From assembly GCF_003149455.1 (NCBI RefSeq), contig NZ_QFFK01000003.1:186001-250000 (forward strand): 64,000 nucleotides of DNA, written 5' to 3'. The position numbers and the translations under genes were made by a program. Positions 1-8,987 of this stretch are shown here, piece by piece. The DNA comes from Chitinophaga deserti (GTDB lineage Bacteria; Bacteroidota; Bacteroidia; Chitinophagales; Chitinophagaceae). The notes beneath the pieces are model-generated. The model was not told where the DNA came from and made no database searches. It saw only the letters and a program-made list of their open reading frames with translations. Each line of letters begins with the position of its first letter. Position 1 is the first letter of the stretch.

Positions 1-402
1 GCAAAGGCCACACTGCGTACAGAACCAGCCTCCCAGCTGGGGCTTGTCAGCAACCGCGATGTATGGATCCATAAAAGCAATGAAGCACCGGTATTCATTA
101 TCCGCAACGAGGAACTGATCCTGATCTATGCGGAAGCTAAAATCCAGCTGAACCAGATACCGGATGCCATTGTGGCTATTAACCGCCTCCGCGTAGATCA
201 TAACCTGACGCCTTATGCAGGCGGTATAACACAGGCCGCGCTGATCAACGAAATGTTGTATCACCGCCGGTACTCCCTGTTCGCAGAAGGCCACCGCTGG
301 ATAGATATGCGCCGGTATAACAGACTGGCCGACCTGCCCAATCCCCGGCCGGGAGATAAGGTTTGGGAAAAATTCCCCATCCCGCTTACAGAAGGAAACT
401 GA
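1..402 (+). CDS. SusD/RagB family outer-membrane lipoprotein, C-terminal part only
   Basis: The reading frame is open from the first base, so the gene starts outside the window and only the last 133 residues are seen. They carry the features of the SusD C-terminus: an EELILIYAEAKIQ helix, an AINRLR segment, the block ending in RHRYSLFAEGHRW-like sequence (here RRYSLFAEGHRWIDMRRYN), and a final segment with KFPIPLTEGN. In SusD proteins this region packs against the tetratricopeptide-like helices and helps bind glycan at the cell surface next to a SusC transporter. The partner SusC is presumably upstream, outside the window. A strong terminator follows 25 bases after the stop, so this is the last gene of its operon. 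The family call is safe; the substrate cannot be inferred. Confidence 0.93.
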   Translation, partial: AKATLRTEPASQLGLVSNRDVWIHKSNEAPVFIIRNEELILIYAEAKIQLNQIPDAIVAINRLRVDHNLTPYAGGITQAALINEMLYHRRYSLFAEGHRWIDMRRYNRLADLPNPRPGDKVWEKFPIPLTEGN

Positions 403-426
403 TTAGAGGAGAACGATAAAAACAAG

Positions 427-458
427 AAGGGCGCCCCTGTAAAGAGGCGCCCTTTTTC
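427..458 (+). terminator. Rho-independent terminator after the SusD gene
   Basis: A 9-bp perfect stem (427-435 with 446-454) closes a 10-base loop and runs into TTTTTCTT. It lies just behind the SusD stop codon. Confidence 0.85.
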
Positions 459-572
459 TTCTACGTAGCAAAAGAAATAAGTATGGTTTCCGTTCAACTC
501 CGCCATTAAACCGGCGGATTAGTATGTGTAAGACGTACTATATCCCGGAAATGTTACAGCAGTGAACAGAAT

Positions 573-602
573 AAAAAAAGCCGCTCCCGGGAAGGAAGCG
601 GC
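573..602 (-). terminator. Terminator of the proline dehydrogenase gene
   Basis: Read on the minus strand, the 6-bp stem AGCGGC-type arms at 580-585 and 597-602 is followed by seven T residues. It lies 22 bases past the proline dehydrogenase stop. Confidence 0.75.
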
Positions 603-623
603 CGTTATTTTACGACAGGACTG

Positions 624-1802
624 TTATAAACCCCTGCGTTTCATCTCTTTACGGATCAACCCCAGTTCCCTGCCCATCTGGCCGGCAATAGAGGTATTCT
701 CCTGTGCCCGGCGGATGAGGTAGGGCATCACTTCTTTTACCGGGCCATACGGCAGGTATTTGGACACACGGTAGCCCGCATGCGCCAGGTTGAAGGTGAT
801 GTTATCGCTCATGCCATACAGCTGCGAGAAGCTGACACGGGGGTGGTTATGCGGGATCTTCTTCTCATCCATCAGGCGGGCAGCCAGCATACAGCTGTCT
901 TCGTTATGCGTTCCAATGAATACGGCCAGGGAATCCAGGCGGTCGAGGCAGAAGCGGAGGGCATCGTCATAATCCTCATCGGCCGATGTTTTATTGGGCT
1001 GAATGGGGGAAGTATACTCGAGTTCTTCCGCACGCTTGCGCTCTTTTTCCATGTAAGCACCGCGAACCAGCTTGGCGCCGAGGTGGTAGCCGTTAGCCTG
1101 CGCTTCTTCCCAGGATCTTTTGAGATACTCGAGCCGGTCGTGCCGGTAAAGCTGGAAGGTATTGTAAACGAATACGTTGTCTTTGTTGAAAAGGGACATC
1201 ATTTCGTCGGTAAGGTCATCTACCGGCTGCTGCACCCAGGATTCTTCGGCATCTACCAGTACGCTTATTTTAGCTTTGGCAGCGGCAGCGCAGATGGTGC
1301 GGATGCGTTCGCGCACGCGGTCGAACTCTGCCTGTTCTTCGGCACTCAGCTCTTCCTGTGCATGGATCTTTTCCAGCAGGGAGAAGCGGGCGAAGCCTGT
1401 AACCTTAATGGGCAGGAAAGGGATGTATGGTTTACCGGCGGCATATTGGATGGCCCGGAGGAATTCAGGAACGGCGCGATCGTAATTTTCTTCGCCTTCG
1501 AGGGCTTCCACACCATAGTCGAGCGCTACACCTACGCCGTAACGGCCGAGGGCTTCAGCTGCCTGAACGGCTTCCTCGAGAGATTCGCCTCCGCAGAAGT
1601 GGTTGAAGATGGTGCTTTTGATGAGGCCTTTCACCGGCAGGTGGAGCTTAAATGCCAGCGGTGTGGCGAAGGCGCCAAACTTAACCAGCCAGGGCTTGCC
1701 GATGTTGCTGAATAAAAAATTGGCTCTCTTCAGTTCTTTGTCGGTCATATGCTCAAATGCAATGGCCGTATTCTCAAATGATAATGGTAGTTTTTGTTCC
1801 AT
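624..1802 (-). CDS. putA: Proline dehydrogenase (PRODH), monofunctional
   Basis: This 392-residue FAD enzyme of the PRODH family oxidises L-proline to pyrroline-5-carboxylate, the first step of proline catabolism. The length fits the stand-alone Bacteroidota form rather than the bifunctional PutA, and no P5C dehydrogenase domain or neighbour is present. Family marks are LVDAEESW (about residues 200-210), KLVRGAYMEKER, FIGTHNE, and the substrate-binding double arginine R364-R365 in RRAQENTSIAG. The frame stays open 43 codons upstream, but that extension is low-quality sequence. ATG 1802 gives the usual start (MEQKLPLSFENT) and sits 6 bases after a TAACTTTG promoter element. The gene is divergent from the FecR-like gene at 1959. 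The symbol is used loosely, for the PRODH part only. Confidence 0.92.
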   Translation of the reverse strand: MEQKLPLSFENTAIAFEHMTDKELKRANFLFSNIGKPWLVKFGAFATPLAFKLHLPVKGLIKSTIFNHFCGGESLEEAVQAAEALGRYGVGVALDYGVEALEGEENYDRAVPEFLRAIQYAAGKPYIPFLPIKVTGFARFSLLEKIHAQEELSAEEQAEFDRVRERIRTICAAAAKAKISVLVDAEESWVQQPVDDLTDEMMSLFNKDNVFVYNTFQLYRHDRLEYLKRSWEEAQANGYHLGAKLVRGAYMEKERKRAEELEYTSPIQPNKTSADEDYDDALRFCLDRLDSLAVFIGTHNEDSCMLAARLMDEKKIPHNHPRVSFSQLYGMSDNITFNLAHAGYRVSKYLPYGPVKEVMPYLIRRAQENTSIAGQMGRELGLIRKEMKRRGL

Positions 1803-1808
1803 GGCCCG

Positions 1809-1816
1809 CAAAGTTA
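1809..1816 (-). promoter_or_regulatory. Bacteroidota -7 promoter element of proline dehydrogenase
   Basis: TAACTTTG matches the TAnnTTTG consensus and ends 6 bases before the ATG, so transcription is predicted to start at or next to the start codon. No clear -33 TTG element was found. Confidence 0.6.
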
Positions 1817-1958
1817 AGGGGATCGGTACGTTGTAAAAAAAACTGTTTTTTCTTATGATCGTTTTCTGACATACAACGTTCAGGATAGCAGGAGGTTGAG
1901 CCAATTTTTTATTATATTGTAGCCGGGACAACGTACACCAAATCTTTTATTCCCAACC

Positions 1959-2780
1959 ATGAGTGCACGAATCACGCAAATCAGACGGCCAAGACTTCCA
2001 CTGTATATGAAAAAAAGGCGTAGCTGGCAGCCCGTTGCCCTCGCGCTGATACTCGTTATGCTCATTGCAGGCGGGGTCTTGTATTACCTCGCAGGCCGTC
2101 ATCAGCGCAGTTCCGCCATGTTACAGCCCGGTACCCGCTATACCATGTACCAGAGCCGGTATGGGGAACGCAAAGCCGTTCGCCTGCCCGACAGTACCCT
2201 CGTGATCCTCAACTCCCGCTCCCGCCTCTATATGCCCGAAGGCTACCCTGCCACCCGTGAACTCATCCTGGACGGGGAAGCATTCTTTTCCGTTCCGCAG
2301 GGGCCGCAATTAACGGTATGGACTGACAAACTGAAGACCGTTACACCCGGCGCCACCTTCCGCCTGCACAGCCTCGAATCGCAACAGGGCGCATTTGTTT
2401 ATGTGCTCAGCGGTGCTGCCCACGTCCGTAAATCGTACCACTCCCCTTCCGATAACCAGCCCGAAGATCTCATTGCCGGACAAAGCGTACTGGCCAATAA
2501 AATGATCGATCTGATGGAAAAAGAGACGTTTGAACTGGAAGAACAGCGCGATTGTCTGAATAACCGGCTGGTGTTCAACAATACGCCGCTGCCTGCAGCG
2601 TTTAAGAAGATGGAAGACTGGTATGGCGTGGAAATGGAAGTGAAAGGCCGCCGCGGGCCGTCTAAAAACATCAGCGGCGAGTTCAGCAAGGAAAGCCTCC
2701 ATGAAATGCTCGACGCCCTGCAGGATAGCATGGGCTTTACATACCGCATTACCCGCGACAAAGTCGTGATTAAGTTCTAA
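1959..2780 (+). CDS. FecR-like membrane protein lacking an adjacent sigma factor
   Basis: A 273-residue protein with a short basic cytoplasmic tail (residues 1-23), one transmembrane helix (about 24-46), a FecR-type periplasmic domain (about 65-165, with LPDSTLVILNSRSRL and ELILDGEAFFSV), and a C-terminal DUF4974-type domain (about 200-273, with RLVFNNTPLPAAFKKMEDWYGV). In the family, FecR proteins hold an ECF sigma factor through an N-terminal cytoplasmic domain of about 80 residues and take signals from a TonB receptor through the periplasmic part. Here the tail is far too short to be the usual anti-sigma domain, and no sigma factor or TonB receptor adjoins the gene. ATG 2007 is an alternative start and would make the tail even shorter. 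The family assignment is firm; an anti-sigma role is doubtful. Confidence 0.82.
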   Translation: MSARITQIRRPRLPLYMKKRRSWQPVALALILVMLIAGGVLYYLAGRHQRSSAMLQPGTRYTMYQSRYGERKAVRLPDSTLVILNSRSRLYMPEGYPATRELILDGEAFFSVPQGPQLTVWTDKLKTVTPGATFRLHSLESQQGAFVYVLSGAAHVRKSYHSPSDNQPEDLIAGQSVLANKMIDLMEKETFELEEQRDCLNNRLVFNNTPLPAAFKKMEDWYGVEMEVKGRRGPSKNISGEFSKESLHEMLDALQDSMGFTYRITRDKVVIKF

Positions 2781-2826
2781 ACCCCTCCATATCCTCTGAG
2801 AAAAGGTCCCCGCAACGGGGAAAGGA

Positions 2827-2867
2827 AAAGGGTGACGGAAAAGCAATCAGCTTTCACGTCACCCTTT
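2827..2867. terminator. Bidirectional terminator between convergent genes
   Basis: An 11-bp perfect stem (2827-2837 with 2857-2867) lies between the FecR-like gene and the convergent small gene at 2889. T-rich sequence follows on both strands, so it can serve both. Confidence 0.75.
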
Positions 2868-2888
2868 GATATTTTGTGGCCCTGAATG

Positions 2889-3224
2889 TTACCATTCCCG
2901 CTCTTCCACCGGCAGATTGCGGATGAAACTATCGAATGCATCGCCTTCGTAATCGCTGTAAGCACCGTAGGCGTCAATGATATATCCCGCAATACCGTCT
3001 TCATTCTCCAGCAGGTAGAGTACTGCCGCATCAGAAGGATTGGAATCCCCTTCAAAACGGTACGTCCGGATGATCTTCATCCCTGCGGGATTATAAATCC
3101 TGCCGGAGTCTGTATCCTCCAGCTGCCCGTTTTTCAGAAAGTGCAATTCATGATCGCAGCCTCTTTCTTTCAGTACTTCCATCACTTCAGACAGTGTCGT
3201 CATTTCTCCTGGTTTTGTTTCCAT
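2889..3224 (-). CDS. Small conserved Bacteroidota protein of unknown function
   Basis: A 111-residue acidic, soluble protein with no signal peptide or membrane segment. It resembles a small family common in Bacteroidota that has the patterns TTLSEVMEVLKERG, IIRTYRFEG and IDAYGAY, and that databases often label phosphoribosylpyrophosphate synthetase. That label is not supported: there is no PRPP-binding loop, and the protein is about one third of the length of that enzyme. A second ATG, at residue 8 (position 3203, MTTLSEV), is a possible start. The gene stands alone between the terminator at 2827 and the sugar isomerase-like gene. Function unknown. Confidence 0.75.
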   Translation of the reverse strand: METKPGEMTTLSEVMEVLKERGCDHELHFLKNGQLEDTDSGRIYNPAGMKIIRTYRFEGDSNPSDAAVLYLLENEDGIAGYIIDAYGAYSDYEGDAFDSFIRNLPVEEREW

Positions 3225-3281
3225 ATGGCCGTGTTTTAATTCCGTTATTTAATGAAAACAATAGGCAGGGCCAATTGTTTA

Positions 3282-4310
3282 TCAGCTCAGCTCCATGCCT
3301 ACGCGCTTCAGCAGTTCGAGCGTTTTGCGCACGCCTACTTCTTCCGCGTCTTTCAATCCTTCGTATTCGATGCCGATATAACCTTTGTATCCTGCATCTT
3401 TTACAATTTGCAGCATTTTACGGTAATCTGTTTCGGTTTCGTTGCCATTGGCATCAAAATCATGGGTTTTGGCACTAACGCCTTTCGCGAAAGGCATCAA
3501 TTCCAGTACGCCTTTATAGCGGTCGTATTCCTCGGTGCAGGTGGTGGCAGCCCAGGCTTCGGGGGTATTATCTTTCGGTTCGGTGCGGGTAATGCAGAAG
3601 TTACCAAAGTCGGGCAGGGTACCGCAACCGGGTTTACCTACGCCCTTCATCACATCGCTCAGCCAGATGCCGTTGGAGGAGAAGCCGCCGTGGTTTTCCA
3701 CGATTACATTGATATTGAAATCTTTCCCGAAATCAGTAAGGCGGCCAAGGCCGTCGATCGCTGCTTTCTTCACTTCTTCCGCCTTGCCATGGCCTGCCGC
3801 GTTCACACGGATGGAGTGGCAACCCAGGAACTGGGCGGCTTCTACCCACTTATAATGGTTCTCTACTGCCTGTGTACGCTTCTTGGGGTCCAGATCGCCC
3901 AGTTCACCTTCGCCGTCGCACATGATGAGTACACTGGTAACGCCGTTATCGTCCGCACGCTTCTTCATGTCTGCGAGGTAAGTCTTATCCTTCGCTTTGT
4001 CTTTGAAAAACTGGTTTACATATTCTACCCCGGTAATGCCGTAATCCTTTTTCGCTTTCTCGGCGAAATCGAGGTTAGTCATTTTACCGGACCAGATGGC
4101 GTTGTGGAAAGACCATTCTGCCAGTGAGATTTTAAAGAAGAGTTCTTTCGCCGCACCGGCAGTTCCGGTACTATCGGCTTTCGAAGAGTCTGCGTTGCCG
4201 GACTGTCCTGCATTGTTGCAGGCAGAGAGGAATGCCGGGCCGAGGGTTACGCCGGCCGTAAACATACCGATCTGGCGTAAGAAGTTTCTGCGATTCGTGG
4301 ATGATGACAT
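3282..4310 (-). CDS. Tat-exported lipoprotein of the sugar phosphate isomerase/epimerase (TIM-barrel) family
   Basis: A 342-residue protein that starts with a twin-arginine signal (RRNFLR, residues 7-12) and has a lipobox-like LSAC with Cys31, followed by a Gly/Ser/Asp-rich linker and an AP-endonuclease-2-type TIM barrel (about 60-342). The barrel carries VENHGG and IGIEYEG, the acidic metal-ligand positions of the xylose isomerase/hydroxypyruvate isomerase fold. Members with this export signal are frequent in Bacteroidota and are usually listed as sugar phosphate isomerase/epimerase, but substrates are mostly unknown. Tat export suggests that it folds with its metal in the cytoplasm and works on the periplasmic side of a membrane. 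It is a single gene with no operon partner. Confidence 0.85.
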   Translation of the reverse strand: MSSSTNRRNFLRQIGMFTAGVTLGPAFLSACNNAGQSGNADSSKADSTGTAGAAKELFFKISLAEWSFHNAIWSGKMTNLDFAEKAKKDYGITGVEYVNQFFKDKAKDKTYLADMKKRADDNGVTSVLIMCDGEGELGDLDPKKRTQAVENHYKWVEAAQFLGCHSIRVNAAGHGKAEEVKKAAIDGLGRLTDFGKDFNINVIVENHGGFSSNGIWLSDVMKGVGKPGCGTLPDFGNFCITRTEPKDNTPEAWAATTCTEEYDRYKGVLELMPFAKGVSAKTHDFDANGNETETDYRKMLQIVKDAGYKGYIGIEYEGLKDAEEVGVRKTLELLKRVGMELS

Positions 4311-4420
4311 TTGTAAAGATTTGAATGTAATGAAACAGTAAAGACTACACGTGTAACAAACGTAAACGTGGAAGCATCAAACAATTTAAGGAAAAAACGA
4401 TAAAAAAAAGACTTGGATCA

Positions 4421-6580
4421 TCAGGCCTGTTCCTGCAGCCAGAAATAGTAGTTCTGTACAGCCCGTATCTCTCCGTACCCCACCTCGTTGCCCAGCTGTT
4501 CCCTGATACCGGTGAGGCCCTGCCCTCCCGCGGCTTCAATGGCTTTCATGATCCAGGAAAGGCGGCCGCTGTCGGGCACCATTTCCCGGATATCCAGTTC
4601 CCCTTTCCGCACAAAATCGGCCAGGTGGCTTTCGATGGTGGATATGGCCAGTCCCCTCCGTGCAGCGATTTCTTCAATGGCCAAACCCTCAGAAAAGAAC
4701 TGGAGGGTGGCACGCTGGCTGCCGCCGGCATCTGATTTCGCTTTACGGGGTTTAGCCTTTTCTGCTTTATGGTGCATCTGGCTCTGGAGGCCGTGGCGCC
4801 GGCAATACGACTGCATGGCTTCGAGGAATGCTGATCCGTATTTGGCCAGCTTCACTTCCCCGAACCCGGAGATGCGTCCCATATCGCTCATTTGTTGGGG
4901 CAGGAAGGTGCAAAGCTCTGCCAGCGTGGCATCGGAGAATATAATGTAGGGTGGTACGCGTTCTTTTTCGGCAAAGTTCCGCCGGAGCTGCTTCAGCTCT
5001 GCCAGCAGCAAAGGCTGCGGGATATCTTCTCCCTTACGGCCCGGCGTGGTGTTCATCGTGGCACTGGCGGGTGCGGGAGCGGTAAGCTGTACAGGCACTT
5101 CGCCTTTCAGTACGCTCCAGCTGGTATCAGTGAGCCGCAGTAAGGGGTACTCCCCGTTCGACTGCCCCAGGTAGCCCAGCTGCATCAGCTCACGGGCATA
5201 TTGTTTCCATTGCTCTTTACTGATATCTTTCCCGATGCCGTAGGTTTTTAATTCCTGGTGGGCATCCCGCACAGTGGCGCTGCCCCGCAGGAAGTCTACC
5301 ACATAATTCAGCCCGAAGCGCTCCTGCAGGCGGTATACCGCGCTGAGCAGTTTCTGTGCGGCTACGGTACCATCGGCCTTCTCGTACTGGCCGAGGCATA
5401 TATCACAGTTGCCGCAGTTATCCGGAGCATCTTCCCCGAAATAGCGCAGCAGGTACTGGCGGCGGCAGGTAATGGTTTCGCAGAGCCCTGCCATCTGCTC
5501 CAGCTTACGGAGCATAACGGCCGACTGCTCTTCGTTGCCATCCACACTGGCGAAGCGTTTCATTTTAAACACATCGCCCCCGCTATAAAAGAGTACGGCT
5601 TCACTGGGCAGGCCATCGCGCCCGGCACGGCCTGTTTCCTGGTAATAACCTTCAATGTTCTTGGGAAGATCCACATGCACCACAAAGCGCACGTTGCTTT
5701 TATTGATACCCATGCCGAAGGCGATAGTGGCTACCATGATACGGATATCATCGCGCAGGAAGCGGTCCTGCCGGTCTTCGCGTAACTGCCTTTCCAGACC
5801 TGCGTGGTATGCAGCGGCAGCGAAGCCTTCTGCATGAAGGTCTTCCGCCAGCGATTCGGTGCCTGAGCGGGAAAGACAGTAAATGATCCCGCTATCGTCC
5901 GGATGCTGGCGCAGGTATTCTACCAGTTGCTGGTAGTGGTCGCGTTTAGGGCGTATGCTGTAGTGGATATTGGGCCGGTTGAAAGAATTTTCGAACACGG
6001 CGGGATTGTGCAGGCGGAGCTTTTCGAGGATATCCTGTTTGGTGATGCCATCTGCCGTAGCGGTGAGGGCTATCACGGGTACGCCGGGGAATTTATCCTT
6101 CAGCTGCCCCAGTGCCAGGTATTCCTGCCTGAAATCGTGGCCCCAATGGCTGATACAGTGCGCTTCATCGATCGCAAAGAGCGAAACGTTGAGTCCTGAG
6201 AGCCATTGGATGAAATTCGCTTCACCGATGAGGCGTTCCGGCGCCAGGTACAGCAGTTTAATCTGCCCCATCTGCAACATTTGCATAATGGATTGCTGTT
6301 CCGCCATCGGCTGTGTGGAATTGAGGCAGGCGGCGGAAATACCGTTTGCCCGGAGGGCATCCACCTGGTCTTTCATGAGAGCGATGAGCGGAGAAACCAC
6401 TACGGTAAGGCCTCCCAGCGCCAGAGCGGGCAGCTGGTAGCAGATGGATTTACCACCGCCTGTAGGCATTAATACCATCGCATCTCCCCCATTCAGCACA
6501 TGCTCGATAATAGCCTGCTGATTATGACGGAATTGCGTATAACCGAAATGTTGTTTAAGAAGCGATAACAAAATCTGCAT
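4421..6580 (-). CDS. recQ: ATP-dependent DNA helicase RecQ
   Basis: A 719-residue superfamily 2 helicase for recombination and stalled-fork repair (3'-5' unwinding). Domains in order: helicase core with Walker A MPTGGGKS (38-45) and DEAH (138-141), conserved C-terminal helicase motifs ([21 protein letters not shown]), a zinc-binding region with four cysteines ([10 protein letters not shown] to CGNCDIC), RQC winged helix, HRDC (about 520-600), and a C-terminal helix-turn-helix extension ([20 protein letters not shown]) that is often found in RecQ1-type proteins. Full length. The gene follows a TATATTTG promoter and an unusual hairpin that ends one base before the ATG. No operon partner. Confidence 0.96.
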   Translation of the reverse strand: MQILLSLLKQHFGYTQFRHNQQAIIEHVLNGGDAMVLMPTGGGKSICYQLPALALGGLTVVVSPLIALMKDQVDALRANGISAACLNSTQPMAEQQSIMQMLQMGQIKLLYLAPERLIGEANFIQWLSGLNVSLFAIDEAHCISHWGHDFRQEYLALGQLKDKFPGVPVIALTATADGITKQDILEKLRLHNPAVFENSFNRPNIHYSIRPKRDHYQQLVEYLRQHPDDSGIIYCLSRSGTESLAEDLHAEGFAAAAYHAGLERQLREDRQDRFLRDDIRIMVATIAFGMGINKSNVRFVVHVDLPKNIEGYYQETGRAGRDGLPSEAVLFYSGGDVFKMKRFASVDGNEEQSAVMLRKLEQMAGLCETITCRRQYLLRYFGEDAPDNCGNCDICLGQYEKADGTVAAQKLLSAVYRLQERFGLNYVVDFLRGSATVRDAHQELKTYGIGKDISKEQWKQYARELMQLGYLGQSNGEYPLLRLTDTSWSVLKGEVPVQLTAPAPASATMNTTPGRKGEDIPQPLLLAELKQLRRNFAEKERVPPYIIFSDATLAELCTFLPQQMSDMGRISGFGEVKLAKYGSAFLEAMQSYCRRHGLQSQMHHKAEKAKPRKAKSDAGGSQRATLQFFSEGLAIEEIAARRGLAISTIESHLADFVRKGELDIREMVPDSGRLSWIMKAIEAAGGQGLTGIREQLGNEVGYGEIRAVQNYYFWLQEQA

Positions 6581-6581
6581 A

Positions 6582-6607
6582 CCCGGAACGAAAATTTAGC
6601 TTCCGGG
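6582..6607 (-). promoter_or_regulatory. Inverted repeat in the recQ 5' leader
   Basis: A perfect 7-bp inverted repeat (CCCGGAA at 6582-6588, TTCCGGG at 6601-6607) with a 12-base loop lies between the promoter element and the recQ ATG at 6580. In RNA it would form a hairpin right at the start codon; in DNA it could be a repressor site. Confidence 0.5.
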
Positions 6608-6615
6608 CAAATATA
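6608..6615 (-). promoter_or_regulatory. -7 promoter element of recQ
   Basis: TATATTTG on the minus strand matches TAnnTTTG perfectly, 27 bases before the recQ ATG. Confidence 0.65.
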
Positions 6616-6769
6616 GGATAAAAGGATGTGCATAAATTTAACATGAACAACTACAGGCAGTAAGAATATTTAATTAAATTTATAACGAGAGTCACTCTGC
6701 TTCGAAACTAAATCGAACAAACAACACTGGTACAACTGTCACACACATCACACCCAAACAACTGAATTT

Positions 6770-7153
6770 ATGGAACTGCTGGCACCCATTCCTACACTGG
6801 CTACACCATCGCTCCAGGAAACCGTTGATTTTTACGTTTCCGTATTGGACTTCACCTGTAACACGCTCGACGAGCAATGGAAATTTGCATCTATCCAGAA
6901 AGACAAGGTAACCATGCAACTGGTACACCCACAGGCAAAATTCCCTTTTGGCAGCTCAACACCTTTTGAAGAACCTGTATTTACCGGTGCTATTTACATT
7001 CATATGGATGGCATTGATGAATTATGGGAGAAGGTGAAAGACCGTGCAGAGGTATGCTTCCCTGTCCAGAATTTCGAATACGGCATGCGCGAATTCGGGA
7101 TTTACGACAACAACGGTTATCTGCTCCAGTTCGGCGAGCAGATCAGCGCTTAA
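6770..7153 (+). CDS. VOC superfamily (glyoxalase/bleomycin-resistance-like) protein
   Basis: A 127-residue single-domain protein with the two beta-alpha-beta-beta-beta modules of the vicinal oxygen chelate fold: the first around PTLATPSLQETVDFYVSVL, the second around AIYIHMDGIDELWEKV and YGMREFGIYDNNGYLLQFGE. The final glutamate in LLQFGE corresponds to the common metal ligand of the fold. Family members include glyoxalase I, dioxygenases and drug-binding resistance proteins; nothing in the sequence decides between them. Single gene with a long 5' stretch after recQ and a terminator 130 bases downstream. Confidence 0.85.
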   Translation: MELLAPIPTLATPSLQETVDFYVSVLDFTCNTLDEQWKFASIQKDKVTMQLVHPQAKFPFGSSTPFEEPVFTGAIYIHMDGIDELWEKVKDRAEVCFPVQNFEYGMREFGIYDNNGYLLQFGEQISA

Positions 7154-7283
7154 TACTTCAATGATGATCTGTGCATGAAAGGCCCGATGTCTTTCACGGG
7201 CTAACTGCGCCCTGCATATAACGGATACAGCGCGGGTAAGTAATTGCCTTCGCAAAGTACCCCGCAACTTTACCGCATTGCAT

Positions 7284-7308
7284 AAACACCCCCTCCGGGG
7301 TGTTTTTT
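7284..7308 (+). terminator. Rho-independent terminator downstream of the VOC gene
   Basis: A 9-bp stem (7284-7292 with 7297-7305) with a CTCC loop, followed by a T run. Confidence 0.8.
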
Positions 7309-8023
7309 GCTATTAGCGGGTTTGTCTGAATAAGGCAGCCCGGCTGCCATGGGCAGGTATGCTTTTGCTATCACACAGGGATGCTTTGGAAGAACTATAT
7401 GCCTGCTGACGGGATAATCCGTCGTCTACCCGGATTTAAACCGGGGATAACCCGTAGATAAGCCGCCCTTATATAGGGGCGGCTTATGAGCGGCTTAAGG
7501 GCGGGATATAGGCGGCTTAAGGGCGGCTTATCTTATCTTAAACCCAGCCTTTGGATACCATATGCATAGGAGTTAAAGGGAAGGAAAATAGGAACCCGGA
7601 CAGGGAACGCCTCAAATGGGCACAAGGAATCCCGGCAGGACTCTGACAGGTTTGCATAATAGCCGGCAGAAATAGCATCGCAGATTTGCATACCGTAAGC
7701 CAATTTCAGGGTTCCCTGACAAGGAGGTGTAAACCAGTTGCAGATAATTCCCGGAATTAAGATTACAGGAGGATGCAGGCTGTTTAAGAGAGGGTTATGC
7801 AAAATACTGATACTCCCCGCAGACAAGGGTTCCACATGAATGAGCAGGGTGCAGCAATACAGCAGTAAGGTTGGTTAGCATGAAAAACCAGATCAGGGCT
7901 GGTATGATGGAAATGGCAGGGAGATGGAAGGCTGATGAGGTGTTCGGGGAAGGAGTGTGATCGTAACGCAAACGATGCATATAAGGGCATAGACAGCAGC
8001 AGGACAAAGCAGATTGTAAGCGA
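7309..8023. other. Gene-poor stretch
   Basis: No convincing gene was found here. The open frames on the minus strand (7533-7835 and 7784-8071) are rich in Pro, His, Cys and Leu, overlap each other, and show no recognisable family, so they look like chance ORFs. The stretch contains the GCGGCTTA repeat cluster listed separately. Confidence 0.5.
7458..7530. repeat. Cluster of GCGGCTTA repeats with an 11-bp palindrome
   Basis: GCGGCTTA occurs at 7479-7486, 7490-7497, 7512-7519 and 7523-7530, with an inverted copy at 7459-7466. The inverted copy and the first direct copy form a perfect 11-bp stem (7458-7468 with 7477-7487) around TTATATAG. No flanking gene uses it obviously as a terminator. Confidence 0.7.
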
Positions 8024-8051
8024 TAAAAAAACCGCAGCGTATAAGCTGCGG
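8024..8051 (-). terminator. Orphan minus-strand terminator
   Basis: On the minus strand a 7-bp stem CCGCAGC/GCTGCGG (8045-8051 with 8032-8038) is followed by a run of seven T. No annotated minus-strand gene lies upstream of it: the next gene is the plus-strand hydrolase at 8240. It may end a small RNA transcribed from 8052-8239. Confidence 0.6.
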
Positions 8052-8239
8052 CTATTATCCATGTAGCTCACATTCCTTCTGCTCCTGTAGGGTTTTCGAG
8101 GACAATGCGTTTATGGAAAATAGTTTTATGGTAAGCGGGCGATAATCAATGTGTTGAAGACAGCAGATTCAGATTTACATAAATATAGTTAAATTCGCTG
8201 ATTCCATAGATACTTTTTAAAAAAAGCCCCGCTTCCTTT

Positions 8240-8932
8240 ATGAAACCTGCCCTCCTACTTTTACATGGCGCACTTGGCGCTGCTCAACATTTCGACAGTA
8301 TTGCAACCGTGCTGGAAGACCAGTATGAAATTCACCGCTTCAACCTGCGCGGCCATGGAGGCACGCCGCTGCCCGATGCCCCGCTGCGCATGGAAATACT
8401 TACCGAACAACTGATCCAATATATCCGGGATAACAATTTAGGCTCAGCAGCCATATTCGGTTACAGCATGGGTGGCTACATCGCCATGCAGGCTGCCATC
8501 CAGGCGCCGGAAACCGTCTCGCGCATACTCACCCTCGGTACTAAGTTCGACTGGACCCCGGAGACCGCCGCCAAAGAAGCACGCCAGCTCAATGCCGGCT
8601 TCCTCCGTGAAAAAGCCCCTGCTTTCGTGAACCAGCTGGCAGAACTCCATGGCTCAGAAGCCTGGGAACCACTATTACCCGCCACCGTTGGCCTCATGGA
8701 AGCCCTTGGCATGCAACCCCTCCTTACCCCTGAAACGGTAGCCGATATCAATATTCCGGTACGCCTCATGGTGGGCGACCGCGATCATATGGTTAGCATC
8801 GAGGAAACACTGGGCATCTTCCGAAGCCTCCCCAACGGCTCCATGGTAGTACTACCGGAAACGAAGCACCCTATCGAGAAGGTCAATAAAGCTGTCCTCA
8901 TCTGGGAGATCCGTTCGTTTATGACCCTGTAA
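8240..8932 (+). CDS. Alpha/beta hydrolase
   Basis: A 230-residue cytoplasmic serine hydrolase of the alpha/beta fold. The oxyanion HG motif is in LLLLHGALGAA near the N-terminus, the nucleophile elbow is GYSMGG with Ser76, a probable acid is Asp in VGDRDHM, and the catalytic His is in LPETKHPIEK. The short cap and length fit the lipase/esterase or MenH-like groups; the substrate is unknown. It stands alone and shares a bidirectional terminator with the convergent DUF4920 gene. Confidence 0.88.
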   Translation: MKPALLLLHGALGAAQHFDSIATVLEDQYEIHRFNLRGHGGTPLPDAPLRMEILTEQLIQYIRDNNLGSAAIFGYSMGGYIAMQAAIQAPETVSRILTLGTKFDWTPETAAKEARQLNAGFLREKAPAFVNQLAELHGSEAWEPLLPATVGLMEALGMQPLLTPETVADINIPVRLMVGDRDHMVSIEETLGIFRSLPNGSMVVLPETKHPIEKVNKAVLIWEIRSFMTL

Positions 8933-8934
8933 AC

Positions 8935-8965
8935 CATAAAAAAAGCGCCCCGGCTGGGAGCGCTT
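8935..8965. terminator. Bidirectional terminator between hydrolase and DUF4920 gene
   Basis: Stem AAGCGC (8943-8948) with GCGCTT (8960-8965), extended by CCC/GGG. A run of seven A at the left end gives a U tail on the minus strand. Confidence 0.75.
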
Positions 8966-8987
8966 CCAATATTCTTCGGGAAGAGGG

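Noticed and set aside
780..1715. A 311-codon plus-strand ORF
   Set aside because: It lies entirely opposite proline dehydrogenase and its product has no recognisable family; it is a shadow of the codon bias of the real gene.
2889..3224. Annotation as phosphoribosylpyrophosphate synthetase
   Set aside because: The protein is 111 residues long and lacks the PRPP-binding loop; the name is a common database carry-over.
7533..8071. Two overlapping minus-strand ORFs of 95-100 codons
   Set aside because: Composition is Pro/His/Cys/Leu-rich, no domain or good start context is visible, and they overlap each other.
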